Source: Blastococcus sp. (GTDB lineage: Bacteria; Actinomycetota; Actinomycetes; Mycobacteriales; Geodermatophilaceae). Taken from it: 64,000 nucleotides of DNA. A program made the position numbers and the translations under genes. This document shows, one piece after another, positions 29,190-39,094 of the stretch (position 1 is its first letter; each line of letters begins with the position of its first letter). The notes beneath the pieces were generated by a model that worked only from the letters and a program-made list of their open reading frames with translations, did not search any database and had not been told where the DNA came from. The stretch lies in NCBI GenBank assembly GCA_025465355.1, contig JAODNN010000104.1, positions 1-64,000 on the forward strand, written 5' to 3'.

Positions 29190-30791
29190 TCAGCGGTGGT
29201 TGAGGTCGGCAGCCCGGGCCTCGCGGGCGCCGATCCGGCCGGCGATCTCCGCGAGCAGCTCAGGCGGGACGGGGCTGTCTACGGTGACGGCCATGAGGGC
29301 CTCCCCGCCGCGGTTGGTCCGGCTGACCTGGGCGCCGGCGATGTTGATGCCGGCCTCACCGAGCGCCGCACCGACGGTGCCCACGACACCGGGCCGGTCG
29401 TCGTAGATGAAGAACAGCAGGTACGCGCTGAGATCGAGGTCCATGGCGAAGCCCTGCACCTCGGTCAGCTTGGGCACCTGGTTCTTGCCGAACAGCGTGC
29501 CGGAGACGGTGACCTCGGCACCGTCGGCCATGGCGCCACGAACGCTCAGCAGGTTCCGGTAGTCGGGGCTCTCGACATCGCTGGAGAGGCCGACCTCGAG
29601 GCCGCGCTGGTCGGCCAGCAGCGGCGCGTTCACGTAGGTCACCTGCTCCTCGACGACGTCCGAGAAGACGCCCTTGAGGACGGCGAGCTGGACGACGGAG
29701 ACGTCGAACTCGGCGATCTTGCCGCGCACCTCGACGTTCACCGACTGGGCCAGACCGCCGGCGACCGCGGTGAAGACGCGGCCGAGCTTCTCGGCCAGGG
29801 GCAGCCCGGGGCGCACGTCCTCGGCGACGAGGCCACCGGCCTGGACGTTCACCGCGTCGGGGACGAACTCGCCCTCGAGCGCCAGCCGGACCGACCTGGC
29901 CACCGCGGTGCCGGCCTTGTCCTGGGCCTCGGTCGTGGACGCGCCCAGGTGCGGGGTGACGACCGTGTTCGGCAGGCCGAACAGCGGGCTGTCCGTGCTC
30001 GGCTCCTTGGCGTACACGTCGATGCCGGCGGCGCCGACCTGACCGGACTTCAGGGCGTCGGCGAGCGCCGCCTCGTCGATCAGGCCCCCCCGCGCGGCGT
30101 TGACCACGATGACGCCGCGCTTGGTGCTCGCCAGCTCCGCCGCGCCGATCATCCCGAGGGTCTCGGGCGTCTTCGGCAGGTGGATGGTGATGAAGTCCGA
30201 CTCGCGGAGCAGTTCCTCCAGCGACACGAGGCGGACGCCGAGCTGAGCGGCGCGGCCCGGCTGGATGTAGGGGTCGTAGGCGATGAGCGAGACCCCGAAC
30301 GCGGCGAGCCGCTGGGCGACCAGGACCCCGATCCGGCCGAGACCGACGACGCCCACGGTCTTGTCGGTCACCTCGACGCCCATGAACTTCGACCGCTTCC
30401 ACTGACCCTCGCGCAGCGACGCGTCGGCCGCGGGGATCTGCCGCGCGGCGGCGAGCAGCAGCGCGACGGCGTGCTCGGCCGCGCTGACGATGTTCGACGT
30501 GGGCGCGTTGACGACCATGACGCCGCGCTCGGTAGCGGCCCCGACGTCCACGTTGTCCAGCCCGATCCCCGCGCGGGCGACGACCCGGAGGTTCGGTGCG
30601 GCGGCGAGGGCCTCCGCGTCGATCTGGGTCGCGCTGCGGATCATGACCGCTGCCGCGTCGGCGAGGGCCGGCAGGAGCGCAGCACGGTCGGCGCCGTCGA
30701 CGTGCCGGATCTCGACGTCGGTCCCCAGCACCTCCAAGACGCTCGGGGCCAACTCTTCGGCGATCAGTACGACGGGCTTGGTCGTGGTCAC
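29190..30791 (-). CDS. serA: D-3-phosphoglycerate dehydrogenase
   Basis: 533 residues from GTG 30791, the long actinobacterial form. First step of serine synthesis. Catalytic/NAD domains: [70 protein letters not shown] with the catalytic His. Residues from about 320 to 450 form the extra allosteric substrate-binding domain, and from about 460 the ACT domain ([32 protein letters not shown]) for serine feedback. Upstream of leuB with 16 nt between. The divergent gene at 30964 is 172 bp away. Confidence 0.97.
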   Translation of the reverse strand: MTTTKPVVLIAEELAPSVLEVLGTDVEIRHVDGADRAALLPALADAAAVMIRSATQIDAEALAAAPNLRVVARAGIGLDNVDVGAATERGVMVVNAPTSNIVSAAEHAVALLLAAARQIPAADASLREGQWKRSKFMGVEVTDKTVGVVGLGRIGVLVAQRLAAFGVSLIAYDPYIQPGRAAQLGVRLVSLEELLRESDFITIHLPKTPETLGMIGAAELASTKRGVIVVNAARGGLIDEAALADALKSGQVGAAGIDVYAKEPSTDSPLFGLPNTVVTPHLGASTTEAQDKAGTAVARSVRLALEGEFVPDAVNVQAGGLVAEDVRPGLPLAEKLGRVFTAVAGGLAQSVNVEVRGKIAEFDVSVVQLAVLKGVFSDVVEEQVTYVNAPLLADQRGLEVGLSSDVESPDYRNLLSVRGAMADGAEVTVSGTLFGKNQVPKLTEVQGFAMDLDLSAYLLFFIYDDRPGVVGTVGAALGEAGINIAGAQVSRTNRGGEALMAVTVDSPVPPELLAEIAGRIGAREARAADLNHR

Positions 30792-30922
30792 GGCTGCACA
30801 GCCTAGGAGTGGGCCGCGCGCGAGTCAGCAGTACCCCGGCGCGGAGGGGTCGGCGCCCCCCTCCGATGCGGCCGACGGGGCCGTCCTCCTTGCCCAGGCC
30901 TTCCTCCCCAGACATCCTGATC

Positions 30923-30939
30923 GTGCCGAGAGTCGGCAC
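30923..30939. promoter_or_regulatory. Perfect inverted repeat upstream of the PYGQ-rich membrane gene
   Basis: GTGCCGA, GAG, TCGGCAC: 7-bp arms, 3-nt spacer, 24 nt before the ATG at 30964 and 131 bp from the serA start. It could be an operator or a 5'-UTR hairpin; no binding protein can be named. Confidence 0.45.
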
Positions 30940-30963
30940 CTGCCAGCGCCGACGGAGGAGATC

Positions 30964-31698
30964 ATGAGCGAGCACGAGGACCAGGGGCGGCCCGAGTCCG
31001 CGCCCTACGGCCACCAGCCCTCCGGCCAGTCCGAGCCGTACGGGCAGCCGGAGCCGTACGGGCAGCCGCCGCAGTACGGCCAGTCCCCTCAGTACGGCCA
31101 GCAGCCCTACGGGCAGCCCCAGCAGTACGGGCAACCGCCCGTGTACGGACAGCAGTACGGCCAGCCGGCGGCGTTCGGCCAGCCGTACGCGGCCCAGGCC
31201 CAGTACGGCGGGTACGGGCCGTCCGCCGTGCCGGCGAAGCCCGCCCACGTCGTCGTCGCCGCCGTCCTGGGGTTCATCTACGGGGCGCTCGGCATCTTCG
31301 TGACCCTCCTGGCCTTCGTCGGGGGTGCCGTCGCAGCCGGTGCGGCGAATGGCTTCGACTCCGAGATCCCCGGCTTCGGCCAGGTGGGTGGCGCCATCGG
31401 TGGCCTGATCATCGTGCTCGGCGTGCTCGCCCTGATCTGGACCGTCGTCATGATCTGGGGCTCGGTCTGGGCGCTCACCGGCCGTAGTCGAGTGCTGCTG
31501 CTCGTGGGTGGATCGATTGCCCTCTTCTTCACCGCGATCGGCTTCTTCGGCAATCTGAGCGGCTCGGACAACGGTGGCGGCGGGAGCATCCTCGTGAGCC
31601 TGCTGTTCATGCTCGCAGCACTGGCGATCGTGGTCCTGCTCTCGTTGCGGCCGGCAGCTCAGTTCTATGCCGCACACCGGGTGCGCCGCGGCCGGTAA
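30964..31698 (+). CDS. Membrane protein with Tyr/Gly/Gln/Pro-repeat cytoplasmic tail
   Basis: 244 residues from ATG 30964 with GGAGGAG 5 nt upstream. Residues 15-80 are low complexity with about ten copies of a PYGQ/QYGQ unit; then four hydrophobic segments ([86 protein letters not shown]). The hydrophobic part resembles DUF4064/DUF4870-like actinobacterial membrane proteins without a known role. The repeat tail resembles disordered tails that aid membrane-protein clustering. It is followed by a second protein of the same design, so the pair looks like an old duplication. Confidence 0.8.
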   Translation: MSEHEDQGRPESAPYGHQPSGQSEPYGQPEPYGQPPQYGQSPQYGQQPYGQPQQYGQPPVYGQQYGQPAAFGQPYAAQAQYGGYGPSAVPAKPAHVVVAAVLGFIYGALGIFVTLLAFVGGAVAAGAANGFDSEIPGFGQVGGAIGGLIIVLGVLALIWTVVMIWGSVWALTGRSRVLLLVGGSIALFFTAIGFFGNLSGSDNGGGGSILVSLLFMLAALAIVVLLSLRPAAQFYAAHRVRRGR

Positions 31699-31735
31699 CG
31701 CCCAGGTCACAGGACAGCTGGGAAGCCCCCATACC

Positions 31736-31755
31736 AGTGTGACGAGCGTTACACT
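31736..31755 (+). promoter_or_regulatory. Putative -10 element within an imperfect inverted repeat
   Basis: AGTGTGA, CGAGCG, TTACACT: 7-nt arms with one mismatch. TACACT (31750-31755) fits the actinobacterial -10 TANNNT and is 52 nt before the ATG at 31807. No good -35 is visible. Suggests the second membrane gene has its own, possibly repressed, promoter. Confidence 0.4.
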
Positions 31756-31806
31756 CCGCCACCGACCCGCCACCGCGGCGGATGGACGCTAGGAGGAAAC
31801 CGCCCC

Positions 31807-32370
31807 ATGTCCAGCCCCACCGGTTCCGACCCGGACTACCCGCAGGGGGGTGCTCCCCAGGGTCAGCCCGGCTGGAGTGCGCCGCAGCAGCCGACGCCGG
31901 GGTACAACGCGCCGCAGCCGACCCCGGGGTACAGCCCCGCGCCGTCCTCCTACTCCGGTGCGCCGAACGGTTACGGAGCGCCGACCGGGCAGCGACCGGG
32001 CATGGTGACCGCCGCCGGGGTCATCGGCATCGTCTGGGGTGCCCTCGGACTGCTCTTCGGCCTGATCGGCCTGGCCATCGCCTTCGCGTTCGGAGCCGTC
32101 TACGGCCTGCTGCTGCTGATCTCGGTCGCCGTCGCCGCCGCACTGCTCTGGGCGGGCATCCAGGTGATCCAGGGCAAGTCGCCTCGGTTGCTGCTGCTCA
32201 TCAGCTACATCGCGATCGGCATCAACCTGCTGACCATGATCTGGGCCATCACCCAGGGCGCCTCGATCTTCACCGGCCTCCTCGGGTTCATCCTGCCAGG
32301 CGTCATCGTCTTCCTGCTGCTGAACGCGCAGTCCAAGCAGTACTACGCCAGCCGCGGCATCACCTACTGA
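31807..32370 (+). CDS. Membrane protein with Pro/Tyr/Gln-rich N-terminal tail
   Basis: 187 residues from ATG 31807, with AGGAGG 10 nt upstream. Residues 1-65 are disordered and rich in Pro, Gly, Tyr, Gln (two PTPGY repeats); residues 66-180 hold three to four membrane helices (MVTAAGVIGIVWGALGLLFGLIGLAIAFAFG, LLLLISVAVAAALLWAGIQVI, LLLLISYIAIGINLLTMIWAI, FTGLLGFILPGVIVFLLL). It parallels the upstream gene in architecture. Function unknown. A strong bidirectional hairpin follows. Confidence 0.8.
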   Translation: MSSPTGSDPDYPQGGAPQGQPGWSAPQQPTPGYNAPQPTPGYSPAPSSYSGAPNGYGAPTGQRPGMVTAAGVIGIVWGALGLLFGLIGLAIAFAFGAVYGLLLLISVAVAAALLWAGIQVIQGKSPRLLLLISYIAIGINLLTMIWAITQGASIFTGLLGFILPGVIVFLLLNAQSKQYYASRGITY

Positions 32371-32389
32371 GAACACCCGCTCGAACGGA

Positions 32390-32422
32390 AGAGCCCCCGC
32401 TGCCCGAAGCAGCGGGGGCTCT
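32390..32422. terminator. Bidirectional terminator hairpin between the membrane gene and ilvC
   Basis: AGAGCCCCCGCTGC, loop CCGAA, GCAGCGGGGGCTCT: perfect 14-bp stem in the 69-bp gap between convergent genes. T-rich tract is weak (CTCTCGT), as is common in GC-rich actinobacteria. Confidence 0.85.
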
Positions 32423-32439
32423 CTCGTGTGCAGGCCCGA

Positions 32440-33522
<1,083 letters not shown>

Positions 33523-34050
33523 TCAGGCAGTGCGCTCGACCGGGCGCAACGTACCCGCGCCGGACATGGAGCGTGGTCCCCGGCCCAGGGCGACGGTGCC
33601 CGACTGGGCCATCTCCTTGATGCCCAGGGGCGCGAGGACGGCGAGCAGGGCCTGGAGCTTGTCGGGTGTACCCGTGGCCTCGAGGGTGACCGTCTCGGGG
33701 TTGACGTCGACGACGCGGGCCCGGAACAGCTCCGCGGTCTGCAGCACCTGGGTGCGCTCGGCCATCGGGGCCCGGACCTTGACCATCAGCAGCTCCCGCT
33801 GCACCGCCGCCCCGCTGTCGAGCTCGACGATCTTGATGACCTCGATCAGCTTGTTCAGCTGCTTGGTGATCTGCTCGAGCGGCGCGGATTCCGCGTCGAC
33901 GACGATCGTCATCCGGGACAGGTCAGGGTTCTCCGTCGGCCCGACGGCGAGCGACTCGATGTTGAACGCCCGGCGGCTGAACAGCGCCGAGACGCGGGCC
34001 AGGACACCGGACTTGTTCTCCACGAGGACCGAGAGCGTGTGGCGAGTCAT
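33523..34050 (-). CDS. ilvN: Acetolactate synthase small (regulatory) subunit
   Basis: 175 residues from ATG 34050. N-terminal ACT domain (HTLSVLVENKSGVLARVSALFSRRAFNIESLAVGPTENPDLSRMTIVV) binds valine for feedback; the C-terminal ALS_ss_C domain (RELLMVKVRAPMAERTQVLQTAELFRARVVDVN ... ETVTLEATGTPDKLQALLAVLAPLGIKEMAQSG) follows. It activates IlvB. The gap to ilvB is 94 nt, unusually long for this pair, and holds one copy of the C-rich dispersed repeat. Confidence 0.97.
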   Translation of the reverse strand: MTRHTLSVLVENKSGVLARVSALFSRRAFNIESLAVGPTENPDLSRMTIVVDAESAPLEQITKQLNKLIEVIKIVELDSGAAVQRELLMVKVRAPMAERTQVLQTAELFRARVVDVNPETVTLEATGTPDKLQALLAVLAPLGIKEMAQSGTVALGRGPRSMSGAGTLRPVERTA

Positions 34051-34088
34051 CGCTTGACTGGACCTTTCGAATCGACTGGCACCGCGAC

Positions 34089-34146
34089 GGCCCCCTCTCA
34101 GGGGCCCGCCGCGAGCGGAGCGAGTGGTGGGGGGAGAGGGGGTCCT
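34089..34146 (-). repeat. C-rich dispersed repeat, copy A (ilvB-ilvN gap)
   Basis: On the minus strand it starts inside the ilvB stop (TAGGACCCCCT), continues through a C-run, CGCTCGCGGCGGG and ends in the hairpin GGCCCCTGAGAGGGGGCC. Aligns over its whole length with copies at 46823, 54657 and 61733. Confidence 0.8.
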
Positions 34147-36040
34147 ACACTTGTCCCTCTCCGAAGACGGGCCGCACGTCGCGCGCGGCCAGGATGTCGT
34201 CGTTGCTGGCACCGGCGGCCACCATCGGCCAGACCATCGCGTCATGTCCGACGACGAAGTCGATGACCACCGGAGCGTCGTTGATCGCCATCGCCTTCTC
34301 GATCACCGCGTCCACGTCGTCCTTGCTCTCGCAGCGCAGGCCCACGCAGCCCAGCGCCTCGGCCAGCGCCACGAAGTCGGGGATCCGCACCGGCTTGGGC
34401 TTGCCGTCGGCATCACGGGCGTGCAGCCGGGTGTTGGAGTAGCGGCCCTCGTAGAACAGGGTCTGCCACTGCCGCACCATGCCGAGGTTGCCGTTGTTGA
34501 TGACCGCGACCTTGACCGGGATGCCCTCGATCGCGCAGGTGGCCAGCTCCTGGTTGGTCATCTGGAAGCAGCCGTCGCCGTCGATGGCCCAGACGGTGGT
34601 CTCCGGACGCCCGTACTTGGCACCCATGGCGGCGGGGACGGCGTAACCCATCGTGCCCAGGCCGCCGCTGTTGAGCCATGAGCCGGGCTTCTCGTACTTG
34701 ACGAACTGCGCCGCCCACATCTGGTGCTGGCCGACACCCGCGGCGTAGATCGCGTCCGGACCGGCGATCACACCCAGCCGCTCGATCACGTACTGCGGGG
34801 ACAGCGAGCCGTCCTCCGGCCAGTCGTAGCCGAGCGGGTAGCGCTCCCGCCAGTCGTCGAGCTGTGCCCACCAGGCCGTGAGGTCCGGCATGCGGCCGGC
34901 CTCGCGCTCCCCGCGCAGCGCCTCGGACAGCTGGCTGATGGTCTCCTTGGCGTCACCGACGATCGGGACGTCGGCCCGACGGTTCTTCCCGATCTCCGCG
35001 GGGTCGATGTCGGCGTGCACCACCAGGGCGTCCGGCGCGAAGCTGGCGAGGTCGCCGGTGACGCGGTCGTCGAACCGCGCCCCCAGGGCGACCAGGACGT
35101 CGGCCTTCTGCAGCGCCGTGACCGCCGTGACGTTGCCGTGCATGCCGGGCATGCCGAGGTTCTGCGGGTGGCTGTCGGGGAAGGCCCCGCGTGCCATCAG
35201 CGTCGTGACGACCGGCGCGCCGGTGAGGGCGGCCAGCTCGGCGAGCTCGGCGCTGGCCTGCGCCTTGATCACGCCGCCGCCCACGTACAGCACCGGCCGA
35301 CGGGCGGCGGCGATGAGCGCCGCAGCCTCGCGCACCTGCTTCCCGTGGGGCCGGGTCGTCGGCTTGTAGCCGGGCAGGTCCAACCTGGGTGGCCAGGAGA
35401 AGTCCGTCGTCGCCTGCAGGACGTCCTTCGGGATGTCGACGAGGACCGGACCGGGCCGGCCGGTGGCCGCGAGGTGGAAGGCCTCGGCGATCCGCTGCGG
35501 GATCTCCGCCGCGTCGGTGACGAGGAAGTTGTGCTTGGTCACGGGCATGGTGATCCCGCGGATGTCGGCCTCCTGGAAGGCATCGGTGCCGATCGAGCGG
35601 CTCGGCACCTGACCGGTGATCGCCACGATCGGGACGGAGTCCATGTGCGCGTCGGCCAGCGGGGTCACCAGGTTGGTCGCCCCCGGGCCGGAGGTGGCCA
35701 TGCAGACGCCGACCCGGCCGGTGGCCTGGGCGTACCCGGTGGCCGCGTGCCCGGCCCCCTGCTCGTGCCGGACCAGGACGTGCCGGACCTTCGAGTCGAA
35801 CAACGGGTCGTACGCGGGCAGGATCGCCCCGCCCGGGATGCCGAAGATCACCTCGACGCCGACCGCCTCGAGGGAGCGGACGAGGCTTTCCGCTCCCGTG
35901 ATACCGGTCGCCGGCTCGACGGCCGCAGCGAGCTGCCGGGCCGTCGTCTCGACGCCGGTGAGGGAGGCGGCCGCCTCGCGCGTGGCGGCCTGCGGTGCGG
36001 CTCCCTCCTGGGGAGCGTGCTCGCTCGGGGTGGTGGTCAT
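34145..36040 (-). CDS. ilvB: Acetolactate synthase large (catalytic) subunit
   Basis: 631 residues from ATG 36040 with AGGAG 8 nt upstream. ThDP-dependent condensation of pyruvate with pyruvate or 2-oxobutanoate. [43 protein letters not shown] with the catalytic Glu, [18 protein letters not shown], and the ThDP-binding [15 protein letters not shown] ... [23 protein letters not shown]. The first ~45 residues (Ala/Glu/Thr-rich) are an extra tail seen in many actinobacterial enzymes. An attenuator with a Leu/Val-rich leader peptide lies upstream, so expression should follow branched-chain aminoacyl-tRNA levels. Confidence 0.97.
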   Translation of the reverse strand: MTTTPSEHAPQEGAAPQAATREAAASLTGVETTARQLAAAVEPATGITGAESLVRSLEAVGVEVIFGIPGGAILPAYDPLFDSKVRHVLVRHEQGAGHAATGYAQATGRVGVCMATSGPGATNLVTPLADAHMDSVPIVAITGQVPSRSIGTDAFQEADIRGITMPVTKHNFLVTDAAEIPQRIAEAFHLAATGRPGPVLVDIPKDVLQATTDFSWPPRLDLPGYKPTTRPHGKQVREAAALIAAARRPVLYVGGGVIKAQASAELAELAALTGAPVVTTLMARGAFPDSHPQNLGMPGMHGNVTAVTALQKADVLVALGARFDDRVTGDLASFAPDALVVHADIDPAEIGKNRRADVPIVGDAKETISQLSEALRGEREAGRMPDLTAWWAQLDDWRERYPLGYDWPEDGSLSPQYVIERLGVIAGPDAIYAAGVGQHQMWAAQFVKYEKPGSWLNSGGLGTMGYAVPAAMGAKYGRPETTVWAIDGDGCFQMTNQELATCAIEGIPVKVAVINNGNLGMVRQWQTLFYEGRYSNTRLHARDADGKPKPVRIPDFVALAEALGCVGLRCESKDDVDAVIEKAMAINDAPVVIDFVVGHDAMVWPMVAAGASNDDILAARDVRPVFGEGQV

Positions 36041-36121
36041 GTCGGCGTTTCTCCTGGGCCGTGCGGTGGTGCGGGGCAGACAAGAAAGGGGCGGTGCATC
36101 TAGCGGCAAGGCAACAAAAAA

Positions 36122-36147
36122 CCCCTCGTGCCGCAGGCACGGAGGGG
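36122..36147 (-). terminator. Attenuator terminator upstream of ilvB
   Basis: On the minus strand CCCCTCCGTGCC, TGC, GGCACGAGGGG (one bulged C) followed by TTTTTT (plus-strand A-run 36116-36121). It lies 81 nt before the ilvB start and just after the leader ORF. Confidence 0.9.
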
Positions 36148-36149
36148 TG

Positions 36150-36177
36150 AGCGCGTCGGTCGGGTGACCGGCGCGCT
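36150..36177 (-). promoter_or_regulatory. Hairpin starting at the ilvB leader stop codon
   Basis: AGCGCGCCGGTC / GACCGACGCGCT with a 4-nt loop; the 5' arm begins within the leader TAG. Same arrangement as the cimA attenuator hairpin, so it likely acts as the pause or anti-antiterminator stem. Confidence 0.75.
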
Positions 36178-36238
36178 AGACGACTACGAGGCTGAGCGGG
36201 CAGCCGTGGACGAGCAGGCGGGCGCGGGGCACTCGCAC
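36176..36238 (-). CDS. Branched-chain leader peptide of the ilvB attenuator
   Basis: Minus-strand ORF from GTG 36238 (AGGG 8 nt upstream) to TAG 36176-36178, 20 residues ending PLSLVVV; GTG 36232 gives an 18-residue form. It contains 4 Leu and 5-6 Val, with Leu-Val-Val-Val directly before the stop. Ribosome stalling at these codons would alter the following hairpins. Leader peptides of this kind before ilvB are known in actinobacteria; this particular one is read directly from sequence. Confidence 0.78.
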   Translation of the reverse strand: MRVPRARLLVHGCPLSLVVV

Positions 36239-36286
36239 ACTGTGCGCCCTACGGTCCGGGATCGTCAACCACTCCGTCCCACTGGA

Positions 36287-36302
36287 TGGACATCAGTGTC
36301 CA
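36287..36302. promoter_or_regulatory. Palindrome TGGACATCAGTGTCCA upstream of the ilvB leader
   Basis: 6-bp arms TGGACA/TGTCCA, 4-nt centre, about 50 nt upstream of the ilvB leader ORF and 33 nt after the end of the EAL-protein gene. Position fits an operator for the ilvB promoter; alternatively part of the 3' end of the opposite-side gene. No binding protein can be named. Confidence 0.4.
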
Positions 36303-36334
36303 GATTCACGGTCTGCTCGCCGTCGAGGCGCCGG

Positions 36335-38998
36335 TCACGCCCCGCTCATGACGCCCGGCCACCAGTGCTCGGCGCCCACGCCGAGCGCGGACACCAGGGC
36401 CGAGATCGGCATCGGGCGGGAGATCAGGAAGCCCTGGGCGAAGCCACAGCCGAAGCCGCTGAGCGTGGCCAGCTGACCGGTGCTCTCGACGCCCTCGGCG
36501 ACGACGTCCAGGTTCAGTGCACGGCCGATGCCGACGATCGACTCGCACAGCGCCCGGCTCTGCGGGTCGCGGTTGATCCGGGAGATCAGCGAACGGTCCA
36601 GCTTCAGGACGTCGATGGGCAACTGAGTGAGATGACCCAGCGCCGAGCGGCCGGTGCCGAAGCCGTCCAGGGCCACGTGCACACCCATGAGCCGCAGCGT
36701 CGACAGGTCGAGGGCCACCCGCTCGTCGTCGGAGAGCACGGTGGCCTCGGTGATCTCGAGGATCAACCGTTCGGGCGGCAGGCCGGACTCCCGGAGCGCG
36801 TGCTGCACGTCACTGACCAGCATTCCGGTCGCTACGTAGCCGGCGGGCACGTTGACCCCCAGCTGCAGCGGTCCGGTGGTGTCCGGCAGAGACGCGACGG
36901 CGGTCGCCGCGGTCTCCAGGATCCAGCGGAGCAGGTAGCCGATCAGCCCGGAGCTCTCCGCGATGGGGATGAACTCCGCCGGCGGCACCTCACCGAGCGT
37001 GGGGTGCCGCCAGCGCACCAGCGTCTCGACGCCGGTGATCTTCTGCTCCTCGAGGAAGAGCACCGGCTGGAAGAGCAGGGAGAGCTCACCGCGGGAACAG
37101 GCCCCCACCAGCTCGGCCCGCAGCCGCTCCTGGCGGACCGCCACCTCGCCGAGGGTCGACAGGTAGCGGGACGACGAACCCGGGCCGGCGGCGTGCGCCT
37201 GCCGGACCGCCAGATCGGCGCGACCCAGCAGGGCATCCACGGTCAGCCCCGGCTCGACATCGACCAGTCCCACCCCGGCGGTCAGGTCGATGATGCCCGC
37301 CTGAGAGCTCACGGGTTGCTCGACGACGGCGTGGCAACGCGCGGCCAGCCGATCCACGTCGGCCGCATCGCCCGTCGCCAGGACGGCGAAGATGCCCTCA
37401 CCGATGCGGGCGACGACGTCCTCCCCGCGCACGGTGGCCCGTAGCCGCCGGCCGATCTCGGTGACCGCCGTCCGAACGATGTCGCGCCCGCCGCGGTCGC
37501 GAGCCGCGGCCAGGCCGTCCAGCTCGATCATCAGCAGGGTCGACGGGGGCTGCCCGAGCACCGAGACGGCGTCCTGGAGGAGCTGCTGGAAGCCCGCCTG
37601 GTTCGGCAGCCCCGTCATCGGGTCGGTGTAGGCGACGCTCTGCAGCGCCTGCTCGCGCGCGTGGCGTTCGTTCATGTCGCGGCAGTGCAGGACCACCGCA
37701 CCGACGTCGGCGTGCTCGCGCAGGTCGGAGACGGCGGCCTCGAGGTAGTGCCAGGCGCCGTCGGCGGCGCGCAGCCGCAGGAGCAGCAGGCCGTTCCCGA
37801 CTGCGTTCACGGTCGCAGGGTCCTCGTCCGGGCGGACGTCGTCCGCGCCGAGCGCGGCGGCGACGGCAGCGATGTCGTCAGGGTGAACGGTCTCCAGCAG
37901 CGGGCGGCCGAGCAGCCCGGCCTGCACCGTCCCGAGCGCCTGCTCGAACGCCGCCGAAGCCCAGGTGACCCGGAGGCGGTCGTCCAGTATGACGACTGCG
38001 TCGCCGCTGGAACGGACGAGCGACCGGAAGTACGCCTCGCTGCGCCGCAGCCGGGTAGCCATCCGCCGCTCGTCGCGGGCGGAGACCCAGCGGTGCACGG
38101 TGGCGAGCGCGACGCAGAGCACGATGCCGCCGAAGCTCACCCGGCTCGGACGGTGGCCGGCCATCGCCACGATGCCCACGACCGCCGTGGCGAAAGCCAT
38201 GGCTGCGTGCGGCAGCAGCTGTCCCAGGTCGGTGTACCGGCCGGCGGGGCGGTCGAGCTCCTCGGAGCTCCGGCCGGGATCGACGACGGCGGCGGCGGCC
38301 AGCAGCCACAGACCTCCGACGATGAAGAAGCGGCTGATGTCGAAGACACCGAGGGCGCCGGACAGCACGGCCGCGGTAGCGACCGCTCGGCCGGTGGTGA
38401 GCGCGACCGCGCCGAGGAGCAGCACCAGCGCCATGGTCTGCCGCTTTCCCTCGATGACGCCCAGGGCAGTGAGCGCGGCGGCCATCATGGCGGAGGTGGC
38501 GAGCGTTGCGGCGCCGAGGACGATCCGCTGCTCGAGGCCCACGCTCCGCCAGGAACCGTCCACGCCCACGAACACCAACTGGACGACCACGAGCCCCGCG
38601 GTCAGGAACAGCACGGTTTCCACGACCGGACGAAGGCCCCCGGCGCGAAGCCGGGCCCGGCCGACGAGGGTCAGGATGGCGATGCTGCCGAGGGCGAAGG
38701 CCGGCACCGTGGGGGCCCACCGCAGGACGACCAACTGGAGCGGCTCCGGAGGAGCCACGACCTCGCCCAGCACCATGCCCAGAACGGGGAGCGCACAGGC
38801 CAGGGCGATCAGCCGCCAGCTCGGCCGGTCGGCGCCCCGCGGGCCGGCGACGGTCCAGATGACCGTCGCGACCGCGATGCCCGTCGCGGCGACGGCGACG
38901 TCGCCGATGTGGCGCAGGGCAGGGTCGGCCGCGGCGATCGCACAGGCGATCACTCCCGGTACGGCCCCCACGAGCAGCCACCAACGACGACGGTCCAC
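36335..38998 (-). CDS. Membrane-bound PAS-GGDEF-EAL protein with degenerate GGDEF
   Basis: 887 residues. Residues 1-300 hold about nine membrane helices; 315-445 a PAS domain (SEAYFRSLVRSSGDAVVILDDRLRVTWAS); 455-610 a GGDEF domain whose signature reads GEGIF (533-537), so cyclase activity is unlikely; 630-875 an EAL domain. The EAL motif is ETL (658-660). Asn716, Glu748/751, Asp778, Lys799, Glu835 and Gln855 are present, but the usual second Asp of the DDFGTG loop is Gly779. Hence it could be a weak c-di-GMP phosphodiesterase or a c-di-GMP-binding receptor. It sits alone between ilvB and ilvD, interrupting the branched-chain genes, on the same strand. Confidence 0.9.
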   Translation of the reverse strand: MDRRRWWLLVGAVPGVIACAIAAADPALRHIGDVAVAATGIAVATVIWTVAGPRGADRPSWRLIALACALPVLGMVLGEVVAPPEPLQLVVLRWAPTVPAFALGSIAILTLVGRARLRAGGLRPVVETVLFLTAGLVVVQLVFVGVDGSWRSVGLEQRIVLGAATLATSAMMAAALTALGVIEGKRQTMALVLLLGAVALTTGRAVATAAVLSGALGVFDISRFFIVGGLWLLAAAAVVDPGRSSEELDRPAGRYTDLGQLLPHAAMAFATAVVGIVAMAGHRPSRVSFGGIVLCVALATVHRWVSARDERRMATRLRRSEAYFRSLVRSSGDAVVILDDRLRVTWASAAFEQALGTVQAGLLGRPLLETVHPDDIAAVAAALGADDVRPDEDPATVNAVGNGLLLLRLRAADGAWHYLEAAVSDLREHADVGAVVLHCRDMNERHAREQALQSVAYTDPMTGLPNQAGFQQLLQDAVSVLGQPPSTLLMIELDGLAAARDRGGRDIVRTAVTEIGRRLRATVRGEDVVARIGEGIFAVLATGDAADVDRLAARCHAVVEQPVSSQAGIIDLTAGVGLVDVEPGLTVDALLGRADLAVRQAHAAGPGSSSRYLSTLGEVAVRQERLRAELVGACSRGELSLLFQPVLFLEEQKITGVETLVRWRHPTLGEVPPAEFIPIAESSGLIGYLLRWILETAATAVASLPDTTGPLQLGVNVPAGYVATGMLVSDVQHALRESGLPPERLILEITEATVLSDDERVALDLSTLRLMGVHVALDGFGTGRSALGHLTQLPIDVLKLDRSLISRINRDPQSRALCESIVGIGRALNLDVVAEGVESTGQLATLSGFGCGFAQGFLISRPMPISALVSALGVGAEHWWPGVMSGA

Positions 38999-39094
38999 AT
39001 CCGTTGTCTCGGCACCGTGACGGAGCGGAAACAGCCGGGCGCCGACGGCCTCACCCGTTCGGGGGACCTTCCCCGGACGGGCGTGCGGACATTC

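Noticed and set aside
27266-30791. Alpha/beta hydrolase, leuB and serA as a single operon with cimA
   Set aside because: The gaps (84 nt plus the cimA attenuator with its own leader, and 138 nt) argue for separate transcripts; only serA-leuB are close.
31009-31200. Possible CRISPR or minisatellite in the PYGQ-coding DNA
   Set aside because: The repeats are in-frame low-complexity codons with variable unit length and no spacers; this is a protein feature.
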